A DNA stretch of 64,000 nucleotides from Subdoligranulum variabile (GCA_004554775.1 SFKI01000002.1:124001-188000), one strand, 5' to 3'; shown: positions 1 through 8,582, counted from the first letter of the stretch. Notes: a model not told the origin generated them from the sequence alone. A program made the numbers and translations.

Positions 1-2
1 TG

Positions 3-353
3 GCACTGGAAGTCAACATGCGCCCCGCTGGTGGTTACACACCCGATATGATCAACTACGCCAACTCGGTGGACTGCTACCAGATCTGGGCCGACATGGT
101 CTGCTATGACGAGGTGCGTAGCCTGGAGCTGGACGGCCCCAAATACTACTGCGTCTATGCAGGCCGCCGCGACTGCCACACCTACAAGCACACCCATGAG
201 CAGATCATGGCGCGTTACGGCAGCCGCATGAAGATGTGCGAGCGCATCCCCGAAGCACTGCGCTTGGATATGGGCGACGAAATGTACACGGTAGCGGTAC
301 GCTCCAGCGCTGAGCGGGATGCATTCATCCGCTATGTGCAGGAAAAAGCCTGA
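3..353 (+). CDS. ATP-grasp domain protein, C-terminal fragment
   Basis: The gene runs in from the left edge, so only its last 116 or so codons are visible, ending at TGA 351-353. The first visible residues, LEVNMRPAGGYTPDMINYA, resemble the ATP/Mg-binding end of ATP-grasp enzymes (the acidic-Asn-x-Arg pattern followed by a Gly-Gly-x-Thr loop). The rest is a small C-terminal domain with several Cys and Tyr residues. ATP-grasp enzymes activate a carboxylate as an acyl-phosphate and ligate it to an amine or thiol; the substrate cannot be inferred here. An internal ATG at 18 is not a credible start because the conserved motif begins upstream of it. A bidirectional hairpin follows immediately. Confidence 0.6.
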   Translation, partial: ALEVNMRPAGGYTPDMINYANSVDCYQIWADMVCYDEVRSLELDGPKYYCVYAGRRDCHTYKHTHEQIMARYGSRMKMCERIPEALRLDMGDEMYTVAVRSSAERDAFIRYVQEKA

Positions 354-373
354 CTTTACATTATTTATAAATC

Positions 374-415
374 AAAAATGGGTATCCGATGGAAGAAATC
401 AGATACCCATTTTTT
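374..415. terminator. Bidirectional rho-independent terminator
   Basis: A perfect 13-bp stem (AAAAATGGGTATC pairing with GATACCCATTTTT) is flanked by A-rich and T-rich runs, so it can terminate both the rightward ATP-grasp gene and the leftward membrane-protein gene, whose stop codon overlaps its right arm. Confidence 0.85.
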
Positions 416-1922
416 AGTTGGTATAATCGGCAATCGTGACCGAATTTTTGCCGTAGTAAGGCGTCAGCCCCCAAAGATCCGAGCCGGGAGCTACATCGGT
501 ATAAAACAGCAGCCATGGGCGCTCATCCTCGGTCAAGGGGCGGATAACAGCATCCGGCTGGGCCGGGTCAGTCAGGGTGGCTTCTCGTTCGTCCAACACC
601 TGAGCAAAACGCGCCGCTTCACCGTCGGCCAGCTCGTAGACAGCTTCCAGCGTAGTGGCAAAGTGGTTGTCCTGCCCCTCTTTTACGGTGTGGCTGCCGA
701 TGCAGGCCATGCAGATGAGCATTGCGGAAAAAGCGATGGGCAGGTGCTTCCCTGCTTTCTCCAGATGGCGGATCGCAGGTGTCAGGCAGACGCCGCGGAT
801 ACGCTCCAGCCAGCCGAAGAACAAAAACTCAGTAACAGCCAGCCCGAGGATGAAAGTCATCCAGACGACATTCAGCAGCCGCCCGGCACCGATGCCGCCC
901 ATCGTGTAGGACGGCAGAAAAATCATGCCCCACATCAGCACAAAGGTGGCGGCAATGCCTGCCAGCGGATGGCGGAACACGCGGTCCGGCACGGTGCGGC
1001 TTTGCGCCAAAAAACGCAGCGGCAGCGCCAGCAGCACCAGCAGGCAAAGCAGCGGCACATCCAGCCAGCGAATCCACTCAAGCGCAGCCAGCACAAAGCT
1101 TTTTAGAACAGCCTCGGCAAAGCCCGCCCCGGCAAACCCGGCGGTGCGAACCCGCGTGCCGGGAGCTGTTACATTGATCAGCAGCCCCGCCACAGCGGCG
1201 GCAAAGGCGGGCAAGTGATAAAACCGGTGATGCCGCGCGCAAAGCACAACGGCCAGCAGCAAAACCAGCACATTCAAAAGCCCGGCGACCTGATGCCCGC
1301 CGCCGATGATGAGCCCAATCACGACCCCGGCAGCACAGTGCAAAAGGCGCTGTCCGCGGGTGAGCTGCGGCGCAAAGCACAGGACGAACGTCAGCCCGGC
1401 GTTAAGCACGGCCAGCGAAAAATACGGTAGATAGTTCATTGCACCGTTGAACCAGTACAGCCCTTCCACCGGGGCGGGCATGCCCTCAATAAAAGCAAAA
1501 CAGACCAGCAGTGCCAGTGCCCAGGGCAGGTGCTTTTGCGCCGGGGCTAGACGGCGTACCACGCAGTGAAACGCCCCGTACAGGCAGAAAAACAACGGCA
1601 CCAGCACGCAAAGCAGTGTCAGCCCATACCAGCAATTGCCGAAAATGGCAGGCTGCCAGGCCAGCAGAAAACCGGAAATGTACAGCCCCTGCCAATTCTC
1701 AAAATAATATACGTTTGTGTCCCAGGCGGCTTTCAGCAGGCGCTGCAGGTTAAAGCCGTACTGCTGCACCACTGCATGGGTGTGGGCCGCGTAGATGTAA
1801 TCGTCTGCCGAGGGCCGCGCAAACACGGCCAGCGCAAAAACCGGGATCAGCAGCAGCCCAATATCAAGGGCCAGACGCCGCAGCCAGCGCTTTTGCGCGG
1901 CAGGATCATGCCAGAAATCCAT
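414..1922 (-). CDS. Polytopic membrane protein, possibly DUF6056/glycosyltransferase-like
   Basis: About 502 residues with a charged N-terminus followed by roughly ten or more hydrophobic segments. Near the N-terminus is an ARPSADDYIYA motif on the outer side of the first membrane helix, then a W-rich NWQGLYISGFLLAWQPA segment. A paired acidic motif after the first helix and a WQG block are seen in DUF6056 proteins and GT-C type lipid-linked sugar transferases, so a role in transferring a sugar to an envelope polymer is possible but unproven. The start is ATG 1922, preceded by GGGGCG; an in-frame GTG lies two codons upstream. It is 13 nt downstream of the esterase gene and probably in the same leftward transcript. 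Confidence 0.6.
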   Translation of the reverse strand: MDFWHDPAAQKRWLRRLALDIGLLLIPVFALAVFARPSADDYIYAAHTHAVVQQYGFNLQRLLKAAWDTNVYYFENWQGLYISGFLLAWQPAIFGNCWYGLTLLCVLVPLFFCLYGAFHCVVRRLAPAQKHLPWALALLVCFAFIEGMPAPVEGLYWFNGAMNYLPYFSLAVLNAGLTFVLCFAPQLTRGQRLLHCAAGVVIGLIIGGGHQVAGLLNVLVLLLAVVLCARHHRFYHLPAFAAAVAGLLINVTAPGTRVRTAGFAGAGFAEAVLKSFVLAALEWIRWLDVPLLCLLVLLALPLRFLAQSRTVPDRVFRHPLAGIAATFVLMWGMIFLPSYTMGGIGAGRLLNVVWMTFILGLAVTEFLFFGWLERIRGVCLTPAIRHLEKAGKHLPIAFSAMLICMACIGSHTVKEGQDNHFATTLEAVYELADGEAARFAQVLDEREATLTDPAQPDAVIRPLTEDERPWLLFYTDVAPGSDLWGLTPYYGKNSVTIADYTN

Positions 1923-1935
1923 ATGCACGCCCCGG

Positions 1936-2700
1936 TTACGGGTTGCCCAGCGTCATTTGCAGGAAGTAGGTCCACTGTTTCTCCCACCAGACCCAATCGT
2001 GCGCGACATCAAAGCCCCAGATATCCACAATCGGGTGGATGCCCTTGCTTTCCAGAATGCCTTGCAGTTCCAGCGTGGAAGCCAGCAGGTCGCCCTCCCA
2101 GGCACCCTGGCCGCAGCACATAATGAACTTGTCGGCCTTATTGAACAACTCCATGTAGGGGTGGTCGGTCGGGAAATTGCGCATGTAATCGCAGGGAGAA
2201 TTGCGGTAGACGAGGTCGTCCATATAATCGCCAAAGAACATGCGGGAAGAATACAGGCCGCTCAGCGCAATGGTGCCGTTGAACAGATCAGGACGGCGCA
2301 GGAAGAAGTTGACGGCATGGCCGCCGCCCATGCTGGCACCGCCGACAAGAATCTTGCCGGTATGATCCTCGCCTCCCTGCTCGCGGTTGATCTCGAGCAG
2401 GCGCGGGGTGAGCTCCTCGCAGATATAATTATACCAGCGTTCCTGCATTTCAATGCGCGGGCGCTCGGGACCGTGGTTGTCCCAGCTTTCGGGGTCGATG
2501 CTGTCAGCCGTGAAGATTTGCAGCTTGCCGCTGTCGATCCAGGGGGCAGCAAGGTTGCACATGTTGCGGTCTTCCCAGTCAAAAAAGCGGCCGCTCTGGC
2601 ATGGGAAGATGATGATGGGCCGGCCGGCATGGCCGTAGACCTTGAACTCCATAAAACGGTCCAGGTAGCGGCTGTATTCCTTATAATAGCGGATCTGCAT
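1936..2700 (-). CDS. Esterase-family alpha/beta hydrolase
   Basis: A 254-residue soluble protein of the putative esterase (esterase D/antigen 85-like, PF00756) type. The nucleophile elbow is GGASMGGGHA near residue 135, the region before it (IIIFPCQSGRFFDWED) fits the oxyanion-hole strand and loop, and the catalytic His is probably in DVAHDWVWW near the C-terminus. No signal peptide is visible, so it should be cytoplasmic. The start is ATG 2700 behind AGGAGGGAACTGCC. It lies between the YdcF-like gene and the membrane-protein gene, with small gaps on both sides, suggesting one operon with deoB. The substrate is unknown. Confidence 0.8.
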   Translation of the reverse strand: MQIRYYKEYSRYLDRFMEFKVYGHAGRPIIIFPCQSGRFFDWEDRNMCNLAAPWIDSGKLQIFTADSIDPESWDNHGPERPRIEMQERWYNYICEELTPRLLEINREQGGEDHTGKILVGGASMGGGHAVNFFLRRPDLFNGTIALSGLYSSRMFFGDYMDDLVYRNSPCDYMRNFPTDHPYMELFNKADKFIMCCGQGAWEGDLLASTLELQGILESKGIHPIVDIWGFDVAHDWVWWEKQWTYFLQMTLGNP

Positions 2701-2718
2701 GGCAGTTCCCTCCTGATT

Positions 2719-3552
2719 TTATTTGTAGAAAAATTTCTTGTTCAGATCCAGCAGCCCGACCATGGCGTGCATGGGGCCGGATGCCGAGGTTTTGAACACC
2801 CAATAGTAGGCCAGCGCCAGTGCTTCACGCAGGTAGCACGGCAGCACACTGCGCCACGGCGTGTGGGCGGGCAGCGCAGCTGCAGTGGCAAACCCGGCCC
2901 GTGCGGCATATCGCCCGGCGCGGTAGCAGTGAAACGCGTTGGAAACGTAGACGATGGGCGTGTCGGCGGTGAAGCCGTGCTCTTTCAGGATGTTGAGCGA
3001 AAAGGCGAAGTTTTCCTCGGTGGAGGTGGACTTATTCTCGGCCAGAATACGCTCGGCAGGCAGGCCTTTTTCAATCAGATAATCGCGCATGGCCTGCCCC
3101 TCGGGCACCCACTCGTCGCGGCCCTGCCCACCGCTGGTGACAATGAGCAGGTCGGGATGTTCCACCGCATACTCGTAGGCTTTATCGAGCCGGTAGCGCA
3201 GCAGCATACTGGGCTTATCCCTGCGCAAGCCAGCGCCCAGCACAATCATGACCTGCTCCTGCCCGGTGGGCAGGTTGGTATACCCGCTGACCGAGACAAA
3301 GGCAATAAGCGCAAGATAAATCACCAGCAAAACAGCCAGCACGACACTCACCACGCGCCCGGCCCCGGTGCGGAACCACACGGTCAGCGGCTTATGCCAG
3401 ACAGCGCAGGCTGTGACGGCGGCGGTCAGCACCCAGACCATCAGGTTGCCCATGTTGAAGTTGCTTAAAAACACCAGCATGAGCGAGTACGTGATCAGCG
3501 CGGCGGCCAGAACCCATAACAGGACGACCGCCATTTTACTTGTGGATCTCAT
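2719..3552 (-). CDS. YdcF/SanA-like DUF218 membrane protein
   Basis: About 277 residues. Three or four hydrophobic segments in the first 90 residues anchor a DUF218 domain that starts at EQVMIVLGAGLRRDKPS. Typical features are the polar GAGLRRD loop, the R-Y-R-L-D-K helix, TSGGQGRDEWVPEGQAMRDY and the STSTEENF motif, as in the YdcF, SanA and ElyC proteins linked to envelope functions. The start is uncertain: ATG 3552 gives a positively charged MRSTSK N-terminus but overlaps the end of deoB by 17 nt, while ATG 3534 just avoids overlap. A GTG at 3576 is less likely. The close packing points to cotranscription with deoB. Confidence 0.75.
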   Translation of the reverse strand: MRSTSKMAVVLLWVLAAALITYSLMLVFLSNFNMGNLMVWVLTAAVTACAVWHKPLTVWFRTGAGRVVSVVLAVLLVIYLALIAFVSVSGYTNLPTGQEQVMIVLGAGLRRDKPSMLLRYRLDKAYEYAVEHPDLLIVTSGGQGRDEWVPEGQAMRDYLIEKGLPAERILAENKSTSTEENFAFSLNILKEHGFTADTPIVYVSNAFHCYRAGRYAARAGFATAAALPAHTPWRSVLPCYLREALALAYYWVFKTSASGPMHAMVGLLDLNKKFFYK

Positions 3553-4711
3553 CGTAAACGCCGCAGCCCGCAGCACAGTAGTCTACGTCCAGCGCCTTGC
3601 AGACGGTATCGGCAATCGTGGCAAAGCTGTAGCGGGTGTGCAGGTTCACGCCGGGCTTGATCTCATCGCCATACACCAGGAACGGGACATGCTCGCGGGT
3701 GTGATCGGTGGTCTTGGTGTAGCTGGGGTCGCAGCCGTGGTCAGCCGTGACCATCAGGATATCGCCGGGGCGCATTTTGGCCATGAACCGGGGCAGCCAG
3801 TCGTTGAACTCGGCAGCAGCGGCAGCGTAACCGGCAACATCGCGGCGGTGGCCGTACAGCATGTCGAAGTCGACCAGGTTGACAAAGGCGAGCCCCTCAA
3901 AATCGCGGTCGGCCAGGTCCAGCGTAACCTGCAAGCCTTGGGTGTTGCCGCTGGTGCGGATAGTCTCGCTGATGCCCTTGCCGGCAAAAATGTCGTGGAT
4001 TTTTCCCACGCCGATGGTGGATTTACCAGCGGCCTGGATGGCATCGAGCATCGTATCACGCGGCGGAACCAGACTGTAGTCGTGGCGGCGCGGGGTGCGG
4101 GTGAAGTTGGCGGCGCAGTCACCCACAAACGGGCGGGCAATAACGCGGCCCACACCGTACTTGCCCACGAGCAATTCACGCGCCTGGGCGCAGATCTCGT
4201 AGAGCTTTTCAACAGGGACAAGGGCCTCGTTGGCGGCAATCTGGAAAACGCTGTCTGCTGAAGTGTAGACGATCAGCGCGCCGGTTTTCATGTGCTCCTC
4301 ACCATAGTCGCGGATGACCTCGGTGCCGGAATAGGGCTTGTTGCAAAGCACCTGATAGCCGGTTTTTGCGGTGAAAGCATCCAGCAGATCTTTCGGGAAA
4401 CCATCCGGGAAAGTGGGCAGAGGGTCAGCACTCAGCAGGCCCGCAATCTCCCAGTGGCCGATGGTGGTGTCCTTACCGGCACTGGCTTCGCGCAGACGGG
4501 CAAAGCTGCCGATTGGCTCGGCAACAGGAGTACCGCAGGTCACGCCGTCCAGATTAAACATGCCCAGCTTGGCGAGGTTATCACCCCTGAAATTGGGGTG
4601 TCCGGCAATGGCAGCCAGGGTATTGGTACCGGCATCACCAAACTGAGGGGCGTCCGGCTCAGCCCCGATGCCGAAACTATCGAGAACGATCAGGAAAACA
4701 CGTTTTGCCAT
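3536..4711 (-). CDS. deoB: Phosphopentomutase
   Basis: A 391-residue member of the alkaline-phosphatase-like metalloenzyme family that interconverts ribose/deoxyribose 1- and 5-phosphates in nucleoside salvage. It begins with the metal-binding VFLIVLDSFGIGAEPDA motif and has the phosphorylation-site region GKDTTIGHWE near residue 90. The C-terminal metal ligands appear as NLVDFDMLYGHRRD, MVTADHGCDPS and TKTTDHTREHVP. Its length matches the family. The ATG at 4711 has AAGGAGATAACTCT upstream and a good promoter at 4767-4795. It is first in a leftward run with the YdcF-like protein, the esterase and the membrane protein. No other deo gene is in the window, although tdk lies 20 kb away. Confidence 0.96.
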   Translation of the reverse strand: MAKRVFLIVLDSFGIGAEPDAPQFGDAGTNTLAAIAGHPNFRGDNLAKLGMFNLDGVTCGTPVAEPIGSFARLREASAGKDTTIGHWEIAGLLSADPLPTFPDGFPKDLLDAFTAKTGYQVLCNKPYSGTEVIRDYGEEHMKTGALIVYTSADSVFQIAANEALVPVEKLYEICAQARELLVGKYGVGRVIARPFVGDCAANFTRTPRRHDYSLVPPRDTMLDAIQAAGKSTIGVGKIHDIFAGKGISETIRTSGNTQGLQVTLDLADRDFEGLAFVNLVDFDMLYGHRRDVAGYAAAAAEFNDWLPRFMAKMRPGDILMVTADHGCDPSYTKTTDHTREHVPFLVYGDEIKPGVNLHTRYSFATIADTVCKALDVDYCAAGCGVYDEIHK

Positions 4712-4766
4712 AGAGTTATCTCCTTATACATAGGGTGCATACTGCACGGGAAATCTACTATTTAAG

Positions 4767-4795
4767 ATTATACCCTATTTTAGGTGGATTGTAAA
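4767..4795 (-). promoter_or_regulatory. Promoter for deoB
   Basis: On the minus strand, TTTACA (4790-4795) and TATAAT (4767-4772) are separated by 17 bp, about 50 nt before the deoB start codon. Confidence 0.75.
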
Positions 4796-4872
4796 CAGAA
4801 AGCCGGGATTGGCGGCGGGAAAACGTGGGCAAAATTTGCACTGTAAAATGTGCGTAAAACGACTTTGGGTAC

Positions 4873-4902
4873 TTGTACAAAAACGGGAAAATGTAGTATA
4901 AT
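4873..4902 (+). promoter_or_regulatory. Promoter for pyruvate kinase
   Basis: TTGTAC (4873-4878) and a consensus TATAAT (4897-4902) are separated by 18 bp. The start codon of pyk is 45 nt beyond the -10 box, with a GGAGG site at 4933-4937. Confidence 0.65.
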
Positions 4903-4946
4903 AATTTCGATTAATGTTTAGATTTCTGCAATGGAGGTCATTATAT

Positions 4947-6692
4947 ATGCGTAAAACTAAAATCGTATGCACGATGGGCCCTTCTACCGAAAAGCCGGGC
5001 ATTCTGCGCCAGCTGATGGAGAACGGCATGAACGTCGCCCGCTTCAACTTTTCCCACGGTGATTACGAGGAACACAAAGGCCGCTTTGACGCCCTGCGCT
5101 CCCTGAGCAAAGAACTGGATCTGCCGGTTGCTGCCATGCTGGATACCAAAGGCCCTGAGATTCGCCTGGGAACCTTTAAGAACGGCGCTGAGAAGCTCAT
5201 CACCGGCCAGAAGTTCACCCTGACTTCCCGTGAGATTGAGGGCACCAACGAGATCTGCTCTGTCTCTTACAAAGAGCTGCCCCGCGATGTTGCCGCTGGC
5301 GGCCGTATCATGCTGGACGACGGCCTGATTGAGTTGGGCATCGACGAAGTCAGCGATACCGACATCGTCTGCACTGTCAAGAACGACGGCACCATCAAGA
5401 CCAAGAAGGGTGTCAACGTTCCCGGCGTGCACCTGTCTATGCCGTATATGAGCACCCGCGACCGCAACGATATCCTGTTTGGCATTGAGCAAGGCTTTGA
5501 CCTGATCTCTGCCAGTTTTGTGCGCAACGCCCAGGATATTATGGAGATCCGCCACCTGCTGGACGAGCACAACAGCAACATCCGTATCATTGCCAAAATC
5601 GAGAACCAGGAAGGTATCGATAACATCGACGAGATCCTGACTGTGGCCGACGGCATCATGGTTGCTCGTGGTGATATGGGCGTTGAGATCGACTTCGCCG
5701 AGATTCCTTCCATCCAGAAGAACCTGATCGACCGCGCCATGAGCGCCGGTAAGATCTGCATCACCGCGACCCAGATGCTGGATTCCATGATCGTGAACCC
5801 GCGCCCAACCCGCGCCGAGATCACCGACGTTGCCAACGCTATTTACGATGGTACCGGCGCTGTCATGCTGTCCGGCGAGACCGCCGCTGGCAAGTACCCG
5901 GTCGAAGCCCTGAAGGCCATGGCCACCATTGCCGAGGCTACCGAGGCTGACTCCAACTTCGATTCTCTGGTTCATCATACCCGCGGCGAGAACAGCCGTC
6001 TGTCTGTGAGCGCCGCTGTGGGCCATGCCGCCTGCACCACCGCCAACGATATTGGTGCTACCGCCATTATCACTGCTTCCAAGAGCGGCGAGACCGCCCG
6101 CCTGCTGAGCCGCTTCCGTCCGGATGCCCAGATCATTGCCTGCGTGCTGGATGAGACCACCCGCCGCCAGCTGAACGTCTACCGCGGCGTGACTCCCTTG
6201 CTGATGGACTATGCCCACTCTACCGACGAGCTGATCAGCATGTCGGTTGAAAATGCCAAGAACGCTGGTCTGATCCAGGACGGCGATCTGGTCGTTGTCA
6301 CCGCCGGTGTTCCGGTTGGCGTTTCCGGTACCACCAACATGATCAAGGTCCACATGGTCGGCGACAGCCTGCTGGCTGGCGTTGGTATCGGCAACCGCAA
6401 CGCTAAGGGTGAAGTCTGCGTCTGCCGCAGCGCAGCCGAGGCTGCTAAGAAGTTCAAGCCCGGTCAGATCCTGGTTGTGCCTTTCACCACCAACGATGAG
6501 CTGCCGTTCATCCGCGAGGCCGCCGGTGTCATCACCGAGGAAGCCGGTGCCAACAGCCATTCCGCTATCGTCGGCCTGACCTTGAACAAGGCTGTTATCG
6601 TGGGCGCTACCAACGCTACCCGCACCCTGAAGGACGGTATGGTCATCTCGATGGACTGCATCCGCGGTACTGTCCAGCTGATGGCTGACTAA
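4947..6692 (+). CDS. pyk: Pyruvate kinase with C-terminal PEP-utiliser-like domain
   Basis: 581 residues, longer than the E. coli type (about 470). It converts phosphoenolpyruvate and ADP to pyruvate and ATP in glycolysis. The start at 4947 follows ATGGAGGTCATTATAT and begins MRKTKIVCTMGPSTEK, the usual N-terminus. Active-site signatures include RFNFSHGDYEEH near residue 32, IIAKIENQEGIDN near 213, the MVARGDMGVEI block near 238, and TATQMLDSM near 273. After about residue 475 is an extra domain with EEAGANSHSAIVGL, the phosphohistidine-like motif of PEP-utilising enzymes, as found in Geobacillus and many Firmicute pyruvate kinases. luxS follows 10 nt later and may be cotranscribed. Confidence 0.97.
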   Translation: MRKTKIVCTMGPSTEKPGILRQLMENGMNVARFNFSHGDYEEHKGRFDALRSLSKELDLPVAAMLDTKGPEIRLGTFKNGAEKLITGQKFTLTSREIEGTNEICSVSYKELPRDVAAGGRIMLDDGLIELGIDEVSDTDIVCTVKNDGTIKTKKGVNVPGVHLSMPYMSTRDRNDILFGIEQGFDLISASFVRNAQDIMEIRHLLDEHNSNIRIIAKIENQEGIDNIDEILTVADGIMVARGDMGVEIDFAEIPSIQKNLIDRAMSAGKICITATQMLDSMIVNPRPTRAEITDVANAIYDGTGAVMLSGETAAGKYPVEALKAMATIAEATEADSNFDSLVHHTRGENSRLSVSAAVGHAACTTANDIGATAIITASKSGETARLLSRFRPDAQIIACVLDETTRRQLNVYRGVTPLLMDYAHSTDELISMSVENAKNAGLIQDGDLVVVTAGVPVGVSGTTNMIKVHMVGDSLLAGVGIGNRNAKGEVCVCRSAAEAAKKFKPGQILVVPFTTNDELPFIREAAGVITEEAGANSHSAIVGLTLNKAVIVGATNATRTLKDGMVISMDCIRGTVQLMAD

Positions 6693-6702
6693 GGAGCACA
6701 CG

Positions 6703-7164
6703 ATGGAACGCATTGCAAGTTTCTGCGTGGATCACACCAAATTGCAGCCGGGCATGTACCTTTCCCGTCAGGACGGTGCGAACGGTGAGATTTTGACCTG
6801 GGATATCCGCATGAAGCAGCCCAATAAGGGCAGCTATCTTTCCCCCGCTGCCGCCCACACGCTGGAACACCTGTTTGCGACCTATGCCCGCAACAGCAAG
6901 TACAGCGGCGGCGTGGTCTATGTCGGCCCGATGGGCTGCCTGACCGGCTTTTACCTGCTGACGACCGGCCTGACCCCGGCTGAAGCACTGGACCTGACCC
7001 GCAACGCCTTTATCTGGATGACCGAGTACGAGGGCGAGATCCCCGGTGCTTCGGCGGTAGAATGCGGAAACTATCTGATGATGGACCCCATTGCCGCCAG
7101 AGCGGAAGCCGTTGCCATGCTGCCGGTGCTTGAAAAACTGAACGCTGACCAGCTGCATTATTGA
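6703..7164 (+). CDS. luxS: S-ribosylhomocysteine lyase
   Basis: 153 residues. LuxS cleaves S-ribosylhomocysteine to homocysteine and the AI-2 precursor 4,5-dihydroxy-2,3-pentanedione. All key residues are present: the HTLEH metal-binding motif (His52, Glu55, His56), catalytic Cys79 in GPMGCLTGFY, and the third metal ligand Cys121 in VECGNY. The start at 6703 follows AAGGAGCACACG and lies 10 nt after the pyruvate kinase stop, so transcription through from pyk is likely. It supplies homocysteine for the MetH/MetF pair encoded at 15-19 kb. The DNA immediately downstream changes character (see 7165-7578). Confidence 0.97.
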   Translation: MERIASFCVDHTKLQPGMYLSRQDGANGEILTWDIRMKQPNKGSYLSPAAAHTLEHLFATYARNSKYSGGVVYVGPMGCLTGFYLLTTGLTPAEALDLTRNAFIWMTEYEGEIPGASAVECGNYLMMDPIAARAEAVAMLPVLEKLNADQLHY

Positions 7165-7288
7165 TAGCTGAGACATAAAAAATCCCGCCGTATAATAGCT
7201 AGGCGTTCGTAAAATAGTTTTCGAGAAATGGCACGGCAACTGCCTGTCAGGGTTGGTTACGAGTCCCCGGTTGAGTCGGGAGAGCATC

Positions 7289-7332
7289 AAGCCCCATGCC
7301 TGCACCGTCAAGGTGTTGGCATGGGGCTTTTT
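7289..7332 (+). terminator. Rho-independent terminator downstream of luxS
   Basis: A perfect 12-bp stem (AAGCCCCATGCC with GGCATGGGGCTT), a 17-nt loop and a following TTTTTG run. It lies 125 nt after luxS. Confidence 0.8.
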
Positions 7333-7454
7333 GTATAGCAGGGCTCTGTACACTTCTGGCAAGTTATAACACAGTGGACTTTGTGCCAAAGTCGTGTGCC
7401 AAGGGGGTACTCCGAAGGGGAACGGCTGTATAGGTGCATTCCGGGCAAATCGGT

Positions 7455-7481
7455 GCGTACGTAGGACGGTTGTACGTACGC
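7455..7481. repeat. 9-bp inverted repeat
   Basis: GCGTACGTA and TACGTACGC are separated by 9 bp, about 55 bp upstream of the presumed -10 of the AT-rich hydrolase. It could be an operator or part of a recombination site; nothing in the sequence decides. Confidence 0.45.
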
Positions 7482-7578
7482 AGCAAAACGGTCGAGTTCT
7501 TCCATATAAGGGTATTCTTTCATTAGCGAATATGGTATACTCGGCTTAGCCCGGCAAATCGAAATTTAGAGGTGTAAG

Positions 7579-8319
7579 ATGGAATATAAAGAATATGGAT
7601 CAAAGAATAATGATATTATAATTTTATTACACGGTGGAGGCCTTTCTTGGTGGAATTATATAGATGAAATATCCTTGCTTGAAAATGAATTTCACATAGT
7701 TATTCCTATATTAGATGGACATTCAGGAAGTGATACAAATTATACTTCTATTGAAAGAAATGCTCTAGAAATAATAAATTTTATAAATAAAAATTATAAC
7801 GGAAAAGTAAAACTAATTGGAGGGTTATCATTAGGCGGACAAATTTTATTGGAAATATTATCTAAAAATCCCAATATATGTGAATGTGCTATTATTGAAA
7901 GTGCTTTGGTAATTCCAATGGACTTTACCTATAAAATGATAGAGCCAATATTTAATTTATCATATTGTTTGATAAGTAAAAAGTGGTTTTCAAAACTACA
8001 ATTTAAAAGTTTGAAACTTAAAAAAAGCTTGTTTGCTCTATATTATGAAGATACTTGTAAAATTACAAAAGATAATTTAATTGCTTTTATGAAGTCAAAT
8101 TCTAATTATGAAGTAAAAAACACTTTATCGCATACTAAAGCAAAGACCCTCGTATTAGTTGGAAGTAAAGAAAGACCTATTATGAAAAAATCAGCAACTA
8201 AAATTGTTCATTTAATACCAAATAGTGAACTTGAAGTATTACAAGGATATTATCACGGAGATATTAGCATAAATCATGCAGATGATTATGTTGAAAGAGT
8301 AAAGAGGTTAGTTCGTTAA
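7579..8319 (+). CDS. AT-rich alpha/beta hydrolase, probably horizontally acquired
   Basis: 246 residues with an alpha/beta hydrolase fold: an oxyanion-hole strand IIILLHGGGLSWWNY (residues 11-25), a nucleophile elbow GGLSLGGQ (near residue 87), a late acidic strand KTLVLVGSKERPI and a likely catalytic His in LQGYYHGDISINH. The first codons follow AGAGGTGTAAG. Base composition is strikingly AT-rich, with A/T at nearly all third positions and many AAA, AAT and TTA codons, unlike every neighbouring gene. This strongly suggests transfer from a low-GC Firmicute. It resembles hydrolases found near resistance or small-molecule-modifying cargo, but the substrate is unknown. The frame is intact. Confidence 0.85.
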   Translation: MEYKEYGSKNNDIIILLHGGGLSWWNYIDEISLLENEFHIVIPILDGHSGSDTNYTSIERNALEIINFINKNYNGKVKLIGGLSLGGQILLEILSKNPNICECAIIESALVIPMDFTYKMIEPIFNLSYCLISKKWFSKLQFKSLKLKKSLFALYYEDTCKITKDNLIAFMKSNSNYEVKNTLSHTKAKTLVLVGSKERPIMKKSATKIVHLIPNSELEVLQGYYHGDISINHADDYVERVKRLVR

Positions 8320-8582
8320 ATTCCAGTTTGCCGTACTCGTTCCCGACAGAATTTGGGGCAGGCATGCCCCAACAAGAAGTTGCCCCACAGGGGCAGAAAA
8401 TTTTAAAGAATTGAAAATTTGTGGCCACGGGGCGAGTCTTGCCCTTATGAACAACAGAAAACCCAGAACTGCGTAGCTGATTCAGCCAACAGTTCTGGGT
8501 TTCTTGTTATCAGGTCAAAATACTGTTTTACGGAGCTCTTGCAATTTCGTGCGGCGGGACATTTACTTTATGTAAGAGAAAA
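8320..8582. other. Hairpin-rich intergenic DNA right of the acquired gene
   Basis: No gene seen. It holds a perfect 8-bp stem TTGGGGCA/TGCCCCAA (8353-8372), a second GC stem (8381-8396), and a strong 12-bp terminator hairpin (8460-8501). The base composition returns to GC-rich here, marking the right side of the AT-rich insert. Confidence 0.5.
8460..8507 (+). terminator. Rho-independent terminator
   Basis: A perfect 12-bp stem AACCCAGAACTG/CAGTTCTGGGTT with an 18-nt loop and a TTCTTGTT tail, about 140 nt beyond the AT-rich hydrolase and convergent with pta. Confidence 0.75.

Larger units (their letters stand above)
7165..7578. other. Intergenic DNA with hairpins upstream of an AT-rich gene
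   Basis: No convincing gene in 414 bp. It holds a strong terminator-like hairpin (7289-7332), a 9-bp inverted repeat GCGTACGTA/TACGTACGC at 7455-7463 and 7473-7481, and a possible -10 box TATACT at 7536-7541 ahead of the AT-rich hydrolase gene. A 71-codon leftward ORF (7308-7523) lacks a recognisable domain or ribosome binding site and is not called. The region probably marks the left boundary of acquired DNA. Confidence 0.5.

Noticed and set aside
4941..6713. 590-codon ORF antisense to pyruvate kinase
   Set aside because: Rich in Gly, Val, His and Asp without any domain; it is the codon-periodicity shadow of the strongly expressed pyk gene.
7308..7523. 71-codon leftward ORF between luxS and the AT-rich hydrolase
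   Set aside because: No ribosome binding site, contains the luxS-side terminator stem, and no recognisable domain.
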